A DNA stretch of 64,000 nucleotides from Taxillus chinensis (Eukaryota; Streptophyta; Magnoliopsida; Santalales; Loranthaceae): the NCBI GenBank assembly GCA_023512835.1, contig CM042092.1:8743293-8807292 (forward strand), read 5' to 3'. The notes below the pieces were generated by a model. It had not been told where the DNA came from. It searched no databases and saw only the letters and a program-made list of their open reading frames with translations. Of this stretch, positions 13,801 to 27,239 are shown piece by piece. Positions within the stretch are counted from its first letter, which is position 1; every line of letters starts with the position of its first letter. Both the position numbers and the translations under genes were made by a program.

Positions 13801-14447
13801 CCCCTCACACCCAGCTCACTTCACAAGTCACAAACAGACAAGACACCCAAGTTACCCAAAAATCAGCAACCCACAAATTCAAACCTCAAGCGTAAAATCC
13901 GGCTAAGAATATGACATTAAATAAACAAAAAAATAAACACCCAACGTAGTTGTCTTACAATTTATTCATTTATTTATTGATAACATTAAGTCTCATCTGC
14001 ATTACAAAGGTAACCCGAATTTATAACCAGCCCAAATACATGGAGCCTAAACTCAGATATTATTACCCAAAATAGGGTACAGAATGAACCACCTAACATT
14101 GTTGCTGAGGACTTAGGCCATCCACTGACCAATCATTAAATGGGTTATAGGGATAAGGTAAGGGGGCACATGAAAAATCATGAATGATCGATGTGAATCA
14201 TAGATTATTCTGATTATAATATAATAATAATCCACTGTACAGACAGCGTCATCATCAGATAAGTGTCACTAATTGCTGGAGACTGGAGAAGAGGATCTTA
14301 AAAGACTCACTCGCAGAGGCTCTGAAGCGGCTGATTTGGAAAAATGGGTTATTTTTAAAAAAAAAGTAGAAAAAAATAAAAAAGAAGTTAATCCTCTGTC
14401 AATTGCAATGAACCAATTTAGAATAATTGGTCTTGGAATTGAAAATT

Positions 14448-15226
14448 TCACAGAGCCTGTGCCGCGTAACAGAGCTCCACTGACCCGTAATGGAGCAGCT
14501 CCTGAATCATCTGATCCACGTGTTCGTCCTCCAGAGGCCTGTCCTCCTGCGGCGGCGGCGGCGGAGGCGGCGATGGCCTCTCCACTTTCACAGCACGGTT
14601 GGCCCAATTCGCCCCCGGCGTCCACGGGTAAGACGGCTCCTCTGTTTTCACGGCAATGCCGCTGGCGGAGCAGGGCGCGGCGGCATAGCAGGGTTGACCC
14701 CGCAGCTGCTGCGACTGCGACAGCGGCGGCTGCGGAGGGTCGTGCAGCTGCCGCAGGGACGCTGACTCCTGCTGCGTCTGCTGCTGCTGCTGCTGCTGCT
14801 GCTTGGTCATCTGGAGGGAGGCCATGTAGCAGCGGTGGAGCTTGGCGGTGAGGGTGGCGGAGAGGAGCTTGGACGACGTTGTTTGGGGTGCGCTAGGGTT
14901 GTACGGGAAGTTAGTCCGCGCCCTGGGCCCACACATCAGCCGCGCCGCCTCGTCGTACGCACGCGCCGCGTCCTCGGCCGTTTCGAACGTCCCCAGCCAA
15001 ATTCGCGTTTTACTGAAAGCAGAGAGCCCCGAGAAAACACATATAATTATTATATATATAACACAAACGATGAAGAAGAAGAAGAAGAAGAAGAAGCCAA
15101 TAAGCAAGCATGAGGTAGGATTTGGTTGGGGGAGGTGACTTACAGCAAGGGATGACGGATTTCGGAGACCCAAGAGCCCCAATGCCTCTGGCGGACGCCG
15201 CGGAATCGCTGCTGCGGTCGGGCCAT
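14448..15226 (-). CDS. ERF003: AP2/ERF transcription factor, ERF003 type
   Basis: Two exons on the minus strand, 15226-15144 and 15012-14448, joined at a GT-AG intron of 131 bases, give 215 residues. The AP2 DNA-binding domain fills about residues 7-64, with the [10 protein letters not shown] and [20 protein letters not shown] signatures, and the intron falls inside the domain after HPL. Behind it come the group V element [20 protein letters not shown], a polyglutamine tract of eight, a proline-rich linker and a conserved C-terminal acidic helix ending [11 protein letters not shown]. The protein should bind GCC-box-like promoter elements in the nucleus. Close relatives include the SHINE/WIN cuticle regulators, but the MARPQQR start and KTRIW element fit ERF003 (At5g25190) better. 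The ATG chosen begins the family-typical N terminus, and both splice sites keep frame. A GA microsatellite lies in the leader region. The orthology call is from recall. Confidence 0.93.
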
Positions 15227-15321
15227 GTTTAGTTACAATGCGGTGGACAATGCCAAAACGTTTGGGGCCGCCAAGAACAAGCTGTGCAGAAACGTTTGGG
15301 GTTTCACAAATCAAGTGTTAG

Positions 15322-15349
15322 TGAGAGAGAGAGAGAGAGAGAGAGAGAG
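15322..15349. repeat. GA/CT microsatellite in the ERF003 upstream region
   Basis: About fourteen GA units lie roughly 95 bases upstream of the ERF003 start codon. Read from the gene's strand it is a CT tract, a common feature of plant 5' leaders and core promoters. A TTTATAT-like element lies about 170 bases further upstream on the gene's strand. Confidence 0.85.
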
Positions 15350-17269
15350 GAACAAAAATGGAGGCGATAAGTTAGGGGAGTGATGGTAAAAGGAGGGAGG
15401 AGGGGTTTTGTAGTTGGAATGAAAGAGTTTCTGTTGGCAGAAAATGGGGGGCAAAGTATTGAAAGTTTGAGACCTTTTCTATCATTTTCCTCTCCATTCT
15501 GGCAACCAATATAAAGCACAAAAAACAATGGGACCCACATGTGTATTTGTTTTGTTTTCTTTTGGGAAGAGCGGGGGTGGTCTTATTACTTTTTTTAAAA
15601 AAACAATAAAAATAATAATTGGAAGCCCTTGCAGTTACCAGTTTGCCTTTGCTCCTCCAACAGGTTACAGATCATTGCAGATTATTAAAATGGAGGAATT
15701 TAACCATGAATGACCAATTCAATTCAGAAGACTTTTTGTGTCTGTTTTTTTTTTGGGTGGATCGCATTAGCCATCAATCTAGGAGTTGCTCTTTAAACTG
15801 TTTCTGGTATGTTAACTCTCACCTCCCCCCATGTTCATTATCCATGGGTCATATTCTCATAGATTCTTCTTGTGATTCTGGACTGTGAGCAGTTCCTGAC
15901 CCACTCCAATACTATTTTTTAATCTTTTTTTTTAAATCTCACCAAAGTTTTCTCATCAATTATTCACAGCCCAAATTATATATTAGTGATTAAAAAAGAA
16001 TATATGGATCTGTTTAACAAAGCATATTTTAGTTCAATCAATCTTCTTTTTTGCATTTTAAAAAAAACATAAACCTAGAATTGGTGTCCATGGTTTTTCT
16101 TTTCCTCAAATTAATGAGTTTTTCTTTATATGTCGACACATCATCAATTATTTTGCTTCTTGTTTTTGTTTTTGTTTTTAGGTGGGGATAGGCTCATATG
16201 GGGATGTTTCTTTTAGCATATTTGATGAGGGGCTAAGAACAGACACATGGGGATTGGCTAGATTGCTGGGAGAAGATATACAAAACAATTTGATATTCAA
16301 TTTAGACTACCAAATGAATTTACTTCACCCACGTGCCAAGTGCTTCCAAAGCTTGAGAGGGCTATGGGTTTTCGATTTTTAATCCATATTGTGTGCAATA
16401 TTTCATATATAGACGATTTATACAAGATGTTGATGCTACGCCTAATTGTTTACCTCAACGCTGTTAGTTGGATAAATTTCCATTTTCATACGGAATTTTT
16501 ACCGAAATTTATCCGTTGCTAACTTGTAGTCATTTTCTTATCTATTAATTTATTGCGATATATATTGTATTCCAAGCTTACTTTTTCTTTGCACTGTAGC
16601 TTGCATCTTTTTACAATTTAAAAAAAAAACTTATGGTTTTGAGTTATTTTCCGGTGTGCGTGCGTCAATGGTGTTTAGTATAACGATAAGTTTGAGTAGA
16701 GTAGTTTATTCACAACATATATTTATTTATTTTTATCACGAAAGAATTAAACAAATGCCAATAAAAGCATTATTCATATAAGACAATTCAGTGGCGTTAT
16801 CCTGGATATTTCATAATTTTCATATTCTATATTCCCCCCAATTTTCGATCACTTTTTATCCATGCCAGTAAATAATCAAACAGGCTAGCTTTAATTAATT
16901 AATATACTAAAATAAATAACTTGAATGAGTGTGCCGATGACAACGAGGGCCAAACCAATCAGCCGGTGTTTTGTTTTGTTTTGTTTTATTGTTTTTTAAA
17001 TAGAAAAAGACCAATCAGTCTATATGTGATGTTGTGTATTACTTTAAAAAATTATTTTATTTTATTTTATTTAAAAATTTTCTTGTTTGCGCTATAAATA
17101 AGCATTGAATTCTTTGTTCAGTGATATTTCTCATAAATTATTCAATTTTGTGATTACATATTGATTTTTATCAATTTTATTTTTGACTTATTTTTATCAA
17201 TCTATGTAACATATTTTACTATTGATTTCTTATGGTGTTTGCTTCTTTGTTGCACCAATTAGTATGGTG
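15350..17269. other. Intergenic DNA upstream of ERF003, nothing assigned
   Basis: The first few hundred bases are presumably the ERF003 promoter. Beyond that are AT-rich sequence and short open frames (15619-15888, 16182-16382 plus) without motifs. Confidence 0.5.
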
Positions 17270-18320
17270 TATTTTAAAATCATCTTATATTGGAGAAGGT
17301 GATATGAGATCTCAATGAAAGAGAAAATTAACAAGGCATTTGAGAAAAGATAAGACCATTACAATTATGGTTGAAAGGTACTTTTGGCCTTAATTATGGT
17401 TAAAAAAATATTATCTGGTAGATAGTTAAAGGAAAATCTCAAAACATTAAATTGCATACAACATTGCTTATTTTTGAAAATATATCGGAGAACTTGTCAA
17501 TGATTTTTATTTTGAAATTATTGTGTATTCGATAAAGAGTTAATACAGTGTTTGTTGTAGTCGATAACTTTTCAAAGATGTCACATTTGATTCTTTGTGA
17601 AATATTGCATATGCACAGGCCATATAGAAGTTGTTTTTGAAAGAGCTATTTGTTTGCATGGAATTCTAAAGTCTATTACATTAGATGGGAATAGCAAACC
17701 CATCAGTCATTTGAAATTCTTTACGGTTTATGTTTAATATTTCTTTAAAAGTTAGCATTATAGCACACCTCCAAACTAATGACTAGTTTAAGGTGGTAAC
17801 CAGACTTCGGGCAATCTAATTAGGACCATATGTGAAAAAAAAACGAAGTAGTAGAATCAAGCATTGGCCATGTTTATTTACAATAGCCTTATTCATCGCA
17901 TTGTTAGAATGACACCTTTTTTAACATTTACATGAATTCACCGCACTATGTTTTGGATTTGACACAATTACCTACTAGCAAATATGGTAATGTAAATGCC
18001 AAGTACATGTTTGAGCAGTACCAGTCCATAGTTGTAGATGTTTGAGGGGAGATTAATTAAGCATGCTAATGCTAATTATAAGAAGGCTACTAATCCACAC
18101 ATGCAACAGAAGTTGTTTATTGTGGGAGGTCAAGTAATAGTATTTTTGTAGAAGGCTGAGTTTTCTATTAGCAAGTACACAAAATTGCAACCCAAAAAAT
18201 ATGACCCTTATACGATCACATGCAAGATCAACAATGCTTTTATTGTTGCACTGCCAAATAATATAGAAATTCCTCATATGTTCAATGTGTCGAACATCTA
18301 TCCAGCTTATCTTAATGATG
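17270..18320 (+). mobile_element. Decayed Ty3/gypsy retrotransposon, integrase to chromodomain region
   Basis: Broken frames on the plus strand follow the order of a gypsy integrase. About 17330-17385 resembles the zinc-binding H2C2 region (EKIRPLQLWLKGTFG in one frame, with YFWP nearby). About 17540-17600 gives VFVVVDNFSKMSHLI, the start of the catalytic core. Near 17765-17815 comes HLQTND, matching HPQTDGQTE. About 18180-18320 gives KLQPKKYDPYTITCKINNAF, then a leucine-proline motif and FNVSNIYPAYLND, matching the C-terminal module. Stops and frameshifts occur throughout and I found no LTRs. It is an old relic. Confidence 0.72.
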
Positions 18321-19483
18321 TGTCATTATATTATGTAGCAAACTCATGATTCAATTATTTTCTGGTGGTTGAAAATGATGCAGCACATAACTAAAAAAAG
18401 TTTTTTATTTTATTTATTTTTTTCAAAGATTTTGTTATTTATAATATAAACAGGCAAAGTTATTTGTTGATGAAGATCGTTCAACTTTGTTAATTATACG
18501 TTAATTTTTATTAATTTTATCATGATTGATTGTATCTAAGAAATTCGAACGTTGGCTGATGTCTTGTTATTTGCTCAATCTGTCCCTATATAATACGACG
18601 AATAAGGCTACCACCGGGAAGGTGCGCTGAAACCATTGTGTACATAGTAATATTGTCGGCCTATGTTTATCTTTACGTGCCCATTTCTCTTCTATCCATC
18701 GTGAACTACCATTATATAATTAATTACTTGCTTTTCATTAAAAAAACAAAATTAGAGACCAAAAAAAAAAGAGATTTACTTGCTTTTTGTTGATCACGAA
18801 TAACCTTGTATTTCCCATTAGTTTTTTAAATATAAAAAGACCGCCTAAACAACTCATATTCGATTATTATATGGTACTATGGCGGGGTCAATTATACAAG
18901 CTACTTACGTTATTGCGCTGGATTTAGGGTTATACGTACAAATGTTGAACTCTTGTACTCTTACAAATGAAATGAAAAGGTCGACGTTGAATTCAAAATG
19001 ATTTTATGCAATCTTTATGGTGAATATGTACACCAATCATCATACTTTCACATGCACCGTGTATGGCCCATTAATATAATTTGGGGAAAAAAATAATTAT
19101 ACCTTGACATTACAATTCCCTTCACATGAATGGCATGATTATTTTAAATCATATTTGTTTCGCGCAGAGTCTATGTATACCATTTATTTATTTATCTCCC
19201 TGTCCTAATTATTATTATTTTTTTCCTTCTATTTTGTCCTTACGTGTAGCATGCACGATCCCCACCCTCTGGCCTCTACCCTCTGTATCATGGATATGTA
19301 TGGCATTGGCTAATGGCTATTCCTAGGAGTCCCCATCTCATGAGCTCGCTTTGAACAATCATTAATCTATGGCGTAGTTAAATATAAATAGTCATGTGGG
19401 AGCTGAAAAAATGCTACAGCAATTCATGTGGTCGGACTAATTAAAGAGTAAACAATTAATTATCTTTTCATTTCGGATAACTC

Positions 19484-19486
<3 letters not shown>

Positions 19487-19538
<52 letters not shown>
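19487..19538. repeat. GA microsatellite
   Basis: About 26 uninterrupted GA units followed by a purine-only stretch (GGGGAGGGGGGAAAAG). It lies in intergenic DNA beside the GC-richer patch at 19.7 kb. Confidence 0.95.
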
Positions 19539-19541
<3 letters not shown>

Positions 19542-20534
19542 AGGGGGGAAAAGAATTACGAAACTCAATAATTAAACACAATTAATTGTCTTCTAAATAA
19601 TAATTAGTTGTAAAGGGGTGATTATATATAAAAAAATCAAATATAAATAAATAGAGGAGGAAATATATATATATATATAAAATAATAAAAAAGGGACAGG
19701 ACAAAGGGGCAAAACAGCACATAATCTAAGCAAAGATTGTAGGGCTCTTGAATGCTGTCTCCGACTTGGCTTACAGCTAAGCTGATGGTGGCTACAAAAA
19801 CAACAAAGGAGGGGGCGGTTTATCATAAGAGAAGCGACAGACAGGTCAAACGTTGGGGAAGATGACCAGGAGGACCTGGCGGGGTCCATCAAGACGATAA
19901 AAACGCGTGGCGTGGGTCCCCCGATCTGATGGCGCAGGCGCGACGATCGCTGCCGTCCTTTGCAGTTTGCAAGCGCCGTCAGTATCTGATTATCTGTATT
20001 TTACTTGTATATATATATATAAAATATTATAAATATGCACGTAGTCATACGCGGCACAGCGCATCAGTGCATGTCAGTCACGGCGCTCCACGCGCAAAGT
20101 CGAAGGCACAAAAATAACATTAATACATGTTTTTTTTCTATTCTATTTTATTTTATTTTATTCCACAGTTCAAGCCCCAATGCAAATGACTTCTTAATTT
20201 CAAAAACCATTAAATTAATCCATATTCAAAGCCAGCATAAATGTGGTTGCATCATGTGTTTTATATATATATATATATATATTAAAACCAAATCAAAATC
20301 AAATTAGACCACCACTGTAAAACTTTTGGAAAAATTAAGTAAACAAATAATATATGGGTATGAACAAGTGATCGGAAAATCGGAATATGTTGTCAAGATA
20401 ATGTTTTTTTTTTGGTTAATGCAGCGGCAACATATTTATATTGTTCAATATAAATTGATAGAAATATTAATATTTGAATTTAAAAAAACGGATCCGAAAT
20501 ATTTGGAATAAGAATATGACATTACAAAATAAAT

Positions 20535-20680
20535 CTGTAGTTGGTCGGCATTTCTAACAGCTATGTCGGTGTTTCTGTAAAACGCTGGCTAAGTTTTATT
20601 TATGGCGGCGTTTTCCAAAAACGCCGGCAGAGATCGTATATGTGCCAGCGTTTTATAAATATAGAAATACCGATACGTGC
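20535..20680. mobile_element. Possible DNA transposon end with inverted GCGTTTT motifs
   Basis: Short motifs are repeated in both orientations: GGCGGCGTTTTCC next to AAAAACGCCGGC, plus AAAACGCTGGC and CCAGCGTTTTATAA. Such clustered inverted units are usual in subterminal regions of plant CACTA-like elements. No complete element could be delimited. Confidence 0.35.
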
Positions 20681-23600
20681 TTATATATAATACGCACACC
20701 GTTTCAATTTTCGTCATGGTAGGGCTAAGCCAAAAAAATTCGATAAATTAATTTAATCTGATAATTTTCCTATCAAAAATTAAATAAATTAATATTTATT
20801 TAAACAAATTGACTAGCAGGTCAATCTAATCTAAAATTAAATAAATTAATTAGACAAATGATGCAATCCGCTCAAATCAATCGATAAATATTTTCGAATG
20901 AAAAATTTTCTCAAACACAATAATAAATATAAAAAATTTCATAAAATAAAAAATAAAAATACATTTGTTGCATACTCCGTAGGTTTAATCTAAATATAGT
21001 TTTAGTGATAATAATTTATTTGATTTGGTTTGTTGTAATTAAATATTAGATTATGTATTCTAGTTTGTATTGATGTTATGAATTTAAAATGAGATATTGG
21101 CGGTGCTATAGTTGAGAAAAAAAATAGTTAATCCGATTTAACCAGACAAACCGACTAATCGAAAACCGAATAAACTGGTTTGGGCGAGTTGAGCAATTCT
21201 ATCAAGCCAACCGAAAATCAAAAATTTTATTTAACAAAATAATATAATCCACATAAACTGACCGATGATCACTGCCAATTGCAAGGTGGGACTCAGCCTC
21301 CGCCTTGGCCGATGCTAGCGGAAATATTTTACGGCTATCATACCATTTCCAACTCATTACTCTATTTTTTGTGTGTGATTTTACACTAAGTAGATTAATT
21401 TTTAACTGTTATCTTTTATCCATTACTTTAAATATACTTTTCTCTAAAAATATCGTACTCTCATTGTTTACTTTAATTAACTAACTAAATTTTCTAATAA
21501 TTTCTATTGATAAAATTATACACCTATTAATTAAATCAACGTACCTTGTATTTAAATTAAATATTTTAAAATAAAATAATTCTTTAAATAAATGTAAGGT
21601 AAAACATTTTGCTCCGCATGACCGGTTCAAACTATGTACGTGTCAAGTTTGGGTCGATTTTGAGTCGAGCAGTCTCAAAATGATTCAACCAATTGCCATA
21701 TATAATAATTAATTTTGTGTTATATTTAACACAATACTGCTCGCATTTGAGATGATCTAAGGTGTCATATGATGTTCTCAATGAAGCCTCTTTTGGCAAT
21801 TCTAATGGATCGTGACTATACAAATAAGAAAATGACAAGATAGTGCAAAAAGCTAGTTCAAAAACAAATCAATGCTCAAAAATCACATTTGAGCTGAATT
21901 TTTTTTCACTATCTTATGTGTCATCCCCTCATTCATGAGCTAATAATGGCCAAAAATTGTCCTAACTAGCCTGGCGCTCTTGACTTTATATAGTTAGTTG
22001 TTTATTTACTCTTTCATGTTGGATATTAGTATCATACATTGGTCTTATTGGCATTGGCTTTGTTGTTGTAATAGTTATACTTGATTTTGAGGAATTAATG
22101 ATATCATTCGGCTATGATAATGTTATTCATTATTGTTGTTAAGATGTTGTTTGGTTGTATTTTGTGGTTATGGGTTAGCATGCCTTTTAAAGTATGTAGC
22201 GTTTTAAGGATTTGAAGATCTGTATTGAGATAACCAAAGGGATAGCATCTATTTAGTGTTAATAATGTCTTATCGATGATGTGATGGGCAATATAGTAAT
22301 TTTAATTATATTAGATTTAATTTAGTGTCAGAGACCCTAATGTCTTCGAAAACTTTTACAAGTAATTTTATTTTAAAATTATCAAACACTTTAAGTACTT
22401 TTAAAACCTAAAATGCTTTTAAATTTAAAACTTTTTAAACACTTAGTTGTTTATTTTCATAACAATTTTTTTTACATTATAATTAAAAACATCTTATTCT
22501 AAAAGTACAATATTATTTGAGTAAGCCATTAAAGCTTTGCTTATTTAGTATGTAAAACAACGGATGGTATGAAAAATGGATGAAAAAGTTTTACATTATT
22601 TGCTTGACTAACATGAAAATAATACAATAAAGGCATAAAATATTATTGACATATGCATGCGTGAATATTTTCACACCTATTTTGCCTTGAAAAGGCAAGA
22701 AAGTTGTACGGTATTTTTATTTTTAAAAGTCTCATCATAACTTTATTTGTTGTCCAGAATAATATTTGTCCGTGAAGGGCAAAATTGATAGTATATGTAA
22801 AAAAAAGTTTATTTTTTTTAAATTTTTTTCCTTTTTACCCCCTTTTTTTTATCTTTTGCAGAGCAAAGGATAAAAGATTACTTTTTACATACATGGGGGA
22901 GGGAACACGAACTTATAAGATGAAAAACATTTTCCGGTTTCCTCAAGTGATATAAACATATTATTAGAGTCCTAGCCTTATGAATGAGAAGAAAAGCACT
23001 AGCTTCACCTTCACCCCAATATTCTTCGTTGGTAGCCCCATGAAATTCAACGCGGATGGCCGTACCATATGCCCTTTCTTTCTTTTTGCATATCCTAGCT
23101 TAGTTTAGTTGGCATCTTCCACTTTGCACGTACACCATTCGTATCCAGCTTGTACCACCCTGTAATAATACATCCAACCCACACAAAAGCTTCAATACCA
23201 CAAATAATGGACGTGGGGCCGTTGGGATGGGACATGAGACATTGAAACATATAATACTAATAATAATAATAATAGAAAATAACATTTTTAACTCGCGACG
23301 AAATTTTTATTCGAGAAAAGGAGGCCAGTGACAAGGATCTCAAACTTAAGGGTGGTTTGAAAAAATATACGAAAATTATTTAATAATTTATCTATTTATT
23401 TGATCGAAGGTGTACGCTTGCAGCTTAATTGGTAGCACTTTCTTAATTCATTGTACAATATGAAACATATTACTTTATTTTTATTGCACGTCCTTGTTTG
23501 TTTGGAATCTGGATATAATATATATATATATGCACTAATTACACTAAGAATACATAAAATAATAATATCAAAATTTTAAAATACTAATATTATTTCTAAA

Positions 23601-26517
23601 ATCAAATATAAATAATAGCAATACTTTGGAATACTAGTATAATGGAATGACAAAACTTTGACGAAATATTACTGTTTTAATTACACTTACCCACCAAATT
23701 TAAAAAAAAAACTATTGTGAAAATACATTAATAGTTATATTAAAATTATATACTGGGATAGATAACAGATTCCGTTATTTTACATGTTATTCCGTTCAGA
23801 CGGGTCAAAATGCAATTTTAAAACGTGACCTCTTGTTAAGCAGTAATAGAAAACCTAATAAATGAAGAAAAATGTCACAAATAGTTTAGATGGAAACAAA
23901 GTAGGAAAAAAAAAAAAAACTCGCATAAATTTAGAGTTAAAGATAAAAATAATTAAAAAGTAAAATAATTTTTAAAAATTATATTTAGTGTTTGGTATGA
24001 TAATATAATTTTTGAAAATAAAATTATTTTTTAAATTTAAAAATATTTAAAAGTGATATAAATTACTCATAATTTTTTTAAATAATTATATTTAAAAAAC
24101 AATTGGTCTATAATTTTTCAGAATTTAAAAATAGAAACAACCACACAAACTTCCCTCTATCCTATTATTTTGCCTGTTGCTGCTGCAAAATTCCAGCCAC
24201 AGGTGTGGACATCTAGCCCATGCCTGCTAAGCGAGAGCAATGGTTAATTACAAAAAAACATTATTTTATTTTTTGAGTTGAGTCCGTACTAGACAAGTAT
24301 GAAAATGTTTATTTGGTTTCTTCTGAATGTAATTTTTTATTTTCAAAATTATTTGGTTTAATTTGTCATTTGATGTAGTTTTCCTAGAAAATAAACTATA
24401 GTTTTCCTGAAATATGTTATTTAAATTTTATATTCAAACAAGGCTTTCACATTCGCGCCCATTTTGGGTATGACCATTCTCAAATCTCAACGCAATATAT
24501 AATACAGGTGCGAAGAGAAGAAAACGGAGCCAAGGGAGAGAGAGAGAGGGCCTACGCTGCCTGCTATGCAATGTTGACAGAGAGAGAAAAAACCAAATCA
24601 AACTTTAGAACCATAAAGAAAAAAACCTTTATACTTCAAAAACAAAAAAATGCAAAAACAAAATAAAAAAAATACTAAAATAAAAACAAACAAAAAATAT
24701 AATTTATCTTTTTTAAAAAACAGTCTAAAGAGTTAGACAATTAATATTTAATCTTAATTGCTTAAACTAAAATACAAATAATTGTATAATTGTTTTTCTT
24801 TATTTTGTCGACTTTTATTTTACATTCCAAATTCTAAAAAAATAAAAAATAAACCAATTGTAAAACCAATTTGGAGGAGTGACTTTTATTTTAATTTGGA
24901 GAGAAAATTAATCATTTGAATTCATTAGTCTTGTATATAATAAATTTTTTTAAGCAAATTTAAAATAAATATAAGTTTTCTTTTCTAATATTCACTAGCA
25001 CATTTGAAGAACCTGATCTTGAGAACACTACAATTATTTCGCAATACTTTACCCATTTGACAACAAACTATGACTCTAAAAATTGACATACTAATTACTC
25101 TAATGCTAGAGAGTATAAATCATGATTCTATATCATATCATCATCAAATAATAGTTATCTTAAAAGGTTACACAAAATATGGGCTTTGATAATCTTATGT
25201 ACCAACTAAGTTCTACATATATTGTTAGAAAAGTCACTCATATAATAAAAGTAATGCCCATTTGTCAATGCAAAATATTAAGTCATCTCAAAATGATGTT
25301 ATGACAATGAAAGTAATATCATATAATGATACATCAACCTTTGAGATAACATCCTAAAAATTATAAAATAATAATATTTCATTATTATAGAGATTGTGAT
25401 AGCTAGCTAATCTAACATAGGCTTTAATAGTCAGGTTATTAGCTTAAAAAAAGTTAGAAGGTACATATATTCAAAATCTGAAGATTAGAATAGTCAATCA
25501 AATACCAATGCTCATAGAAAGCATACAACCTCTAATGCAATAGTGCTCTACACACCGATTAGAAAACCCACCATTGATCAACCCATAAGGATACGTTTTT
25601 CATAGTAAAATTATGATAAAATAGAATAATAGTAAAAAACCACCTATATATAAACTTACGAACAAGAAAACAAATAAATGACAGAAGTAGAAAATTTTAA
25701 AATGCAAGTTACTAAATATTGGAATCCTAAAAAAGACTATGAATTTGACATATTAATTTTCTATACATAATCCCAATATAAAATTTTAAGGAAAAAAGTT
25801 TTTAAGACAATATTATTCCCTATGCATGATAGACATTGAAAAAATTAAAATTTGAAGTTACTAAATGTTTGAATCTTAACAAATCATAAAAACTCCAAAA
25901 AATTAACATAATAAATTCTTATTTATAAACGGCCAGAATAACATTTGAAATAAATAAATATTTAATATATTATTGTTCCCACAATGATTGAAAATGATTG
26001 ATAATAAATAAAAATAAAGATTTTATTCTTTTATTAATTGATTTAACAATAAATTATCATTTAAAAAATACATACAAATAAATGTTTTATACATTATTAT
26101 TTGTTGATACTTGTTTTTATTTTATAATTATTGATAATAAGTTGTAACATTTGCAAATATCCATAAAATTAATTATTTTATAATGGAATTAAAACATGGT
26201 CAAAGTCTATTATATTAGTATTAATACAATACTACTATACATATTTTAAAAATAAATTATTAATAACTATATAAAATATTTAAAATTATTATTATAAAAA
26301 CAAATAAAATAATAAATGTGACATTTGCGTGCATCCTATGACATTGTAAAATGGCAATTTTTTGAAAGGGGAGAAATATATACACCCCCACCAAACTGAA
26401 TAATACGCCTACATAATATTTATAAGAATAAATTTATTTGCAGCCCCTAGTGTATAGGACTGTATTGCATGCCATTTGTATTTTTATCAAACGATATCTT
26501 TTCGATTTAATGAAATT

Positions 26518-26553
26518 TTAATTATAGTGATATAATTATATCACTATAATTAA
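26518..26553. repeat. Perfect 36-bp AT-rich palindrome
   Basis: Two 18-base arms are exact inverted copies with no spacer. The left arm reads TTAATTATAGTGATATAA. The GTGATA/TATCAC core makes it more than a plain TA repeat. It could be a fossil of abutting MITE ends or a replication-slippage product. Confidence 0.9.
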
Positions 26554-27239
26554 TGTATGCGAAAAAAACTTAAATGTGAATGATAGATTTAAACCAATGA
26601 ACTTATATATGTAATACAAGTTTTTAACCGTCAAACTATAATGATATGTAAAGTTAAAATCTCTCACTCTATATATACATCCCATATCATTAATGAGACA
26701 TTTAATATAAAACTTATATAATAACTCACACTTAATTTTATAATTAAAATTCATAAATTAAACTTTAATCAATATATACAATTTATAATTAAAATATCAA
26801 ATTTAAGGTATAATTAATTATTAATCTTATATAACAAACATTAAATTAAATCTATAATTACATATTATAACAATAGTTATATATTTAGTTTAATTATAAT
26901 TTAAAATTTAATTAAGTAATTAAATATTACATTTCTTAAATTTTAATTATAACTATTAATTAAATTTTTTAGACATTTTAATTCTAAATTTATAATTAAT
27001 TTATAGATTTTAATTATAAAATTAATTATATGTTCTCATATAAGTTATGTATTAAAATTTTCATTAGTGATACATTGTGTGTATGCACATATCAAAAATG
27101 CTATTTATTATCTACAAATTGAGGGGTTAATCTTAAAATCTTGCTATAAGAGCATTTCAAATAAGCTATCTATCATTTATGGTTAAAGAGCTAAAGAATG
27201 GCGAGTCACTCAATATTTAAAGAATTATATAGTCACTTT

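Larger units (their letters stand above)
7621..14447. other. Intergenic DNA between the PPR relic and ERF003
   Basis: No intact gene is seen. The stretch contains possible transposon repeats near 8.1-8.3 kb, an uncharacterised GC-richer patch near 10.1-10.4 kb, a gypsy relic near 10.6-10.9 kb and otherwise AT-rich low-complexity DNA. Several open frames of 60-90 codons (for example 8768-8977 minus, 9281-9517 plus, 11417-11677 plus) have no recognisable motif and no matching splice pattern. Confidence 0.55.

Noticed and set aside
14273..14851. A 192-codon plus-strand frame, the longest intact frame near ERF003 on that strand
   Set aside because: It is antisense to the ERF003 second exon. Its alanine-rich composition comes from the complement of the CAG and proline codons, and it has no domain.
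15013..15314. The ERF003 minus-strand frame open upstream to 15,314 without splicing (288 codons in total)
   Set aside because: Reading through gives a poly-Phe stretch and breaks the AP2 domain. The spliced model restores the domain with consensus splice sites.
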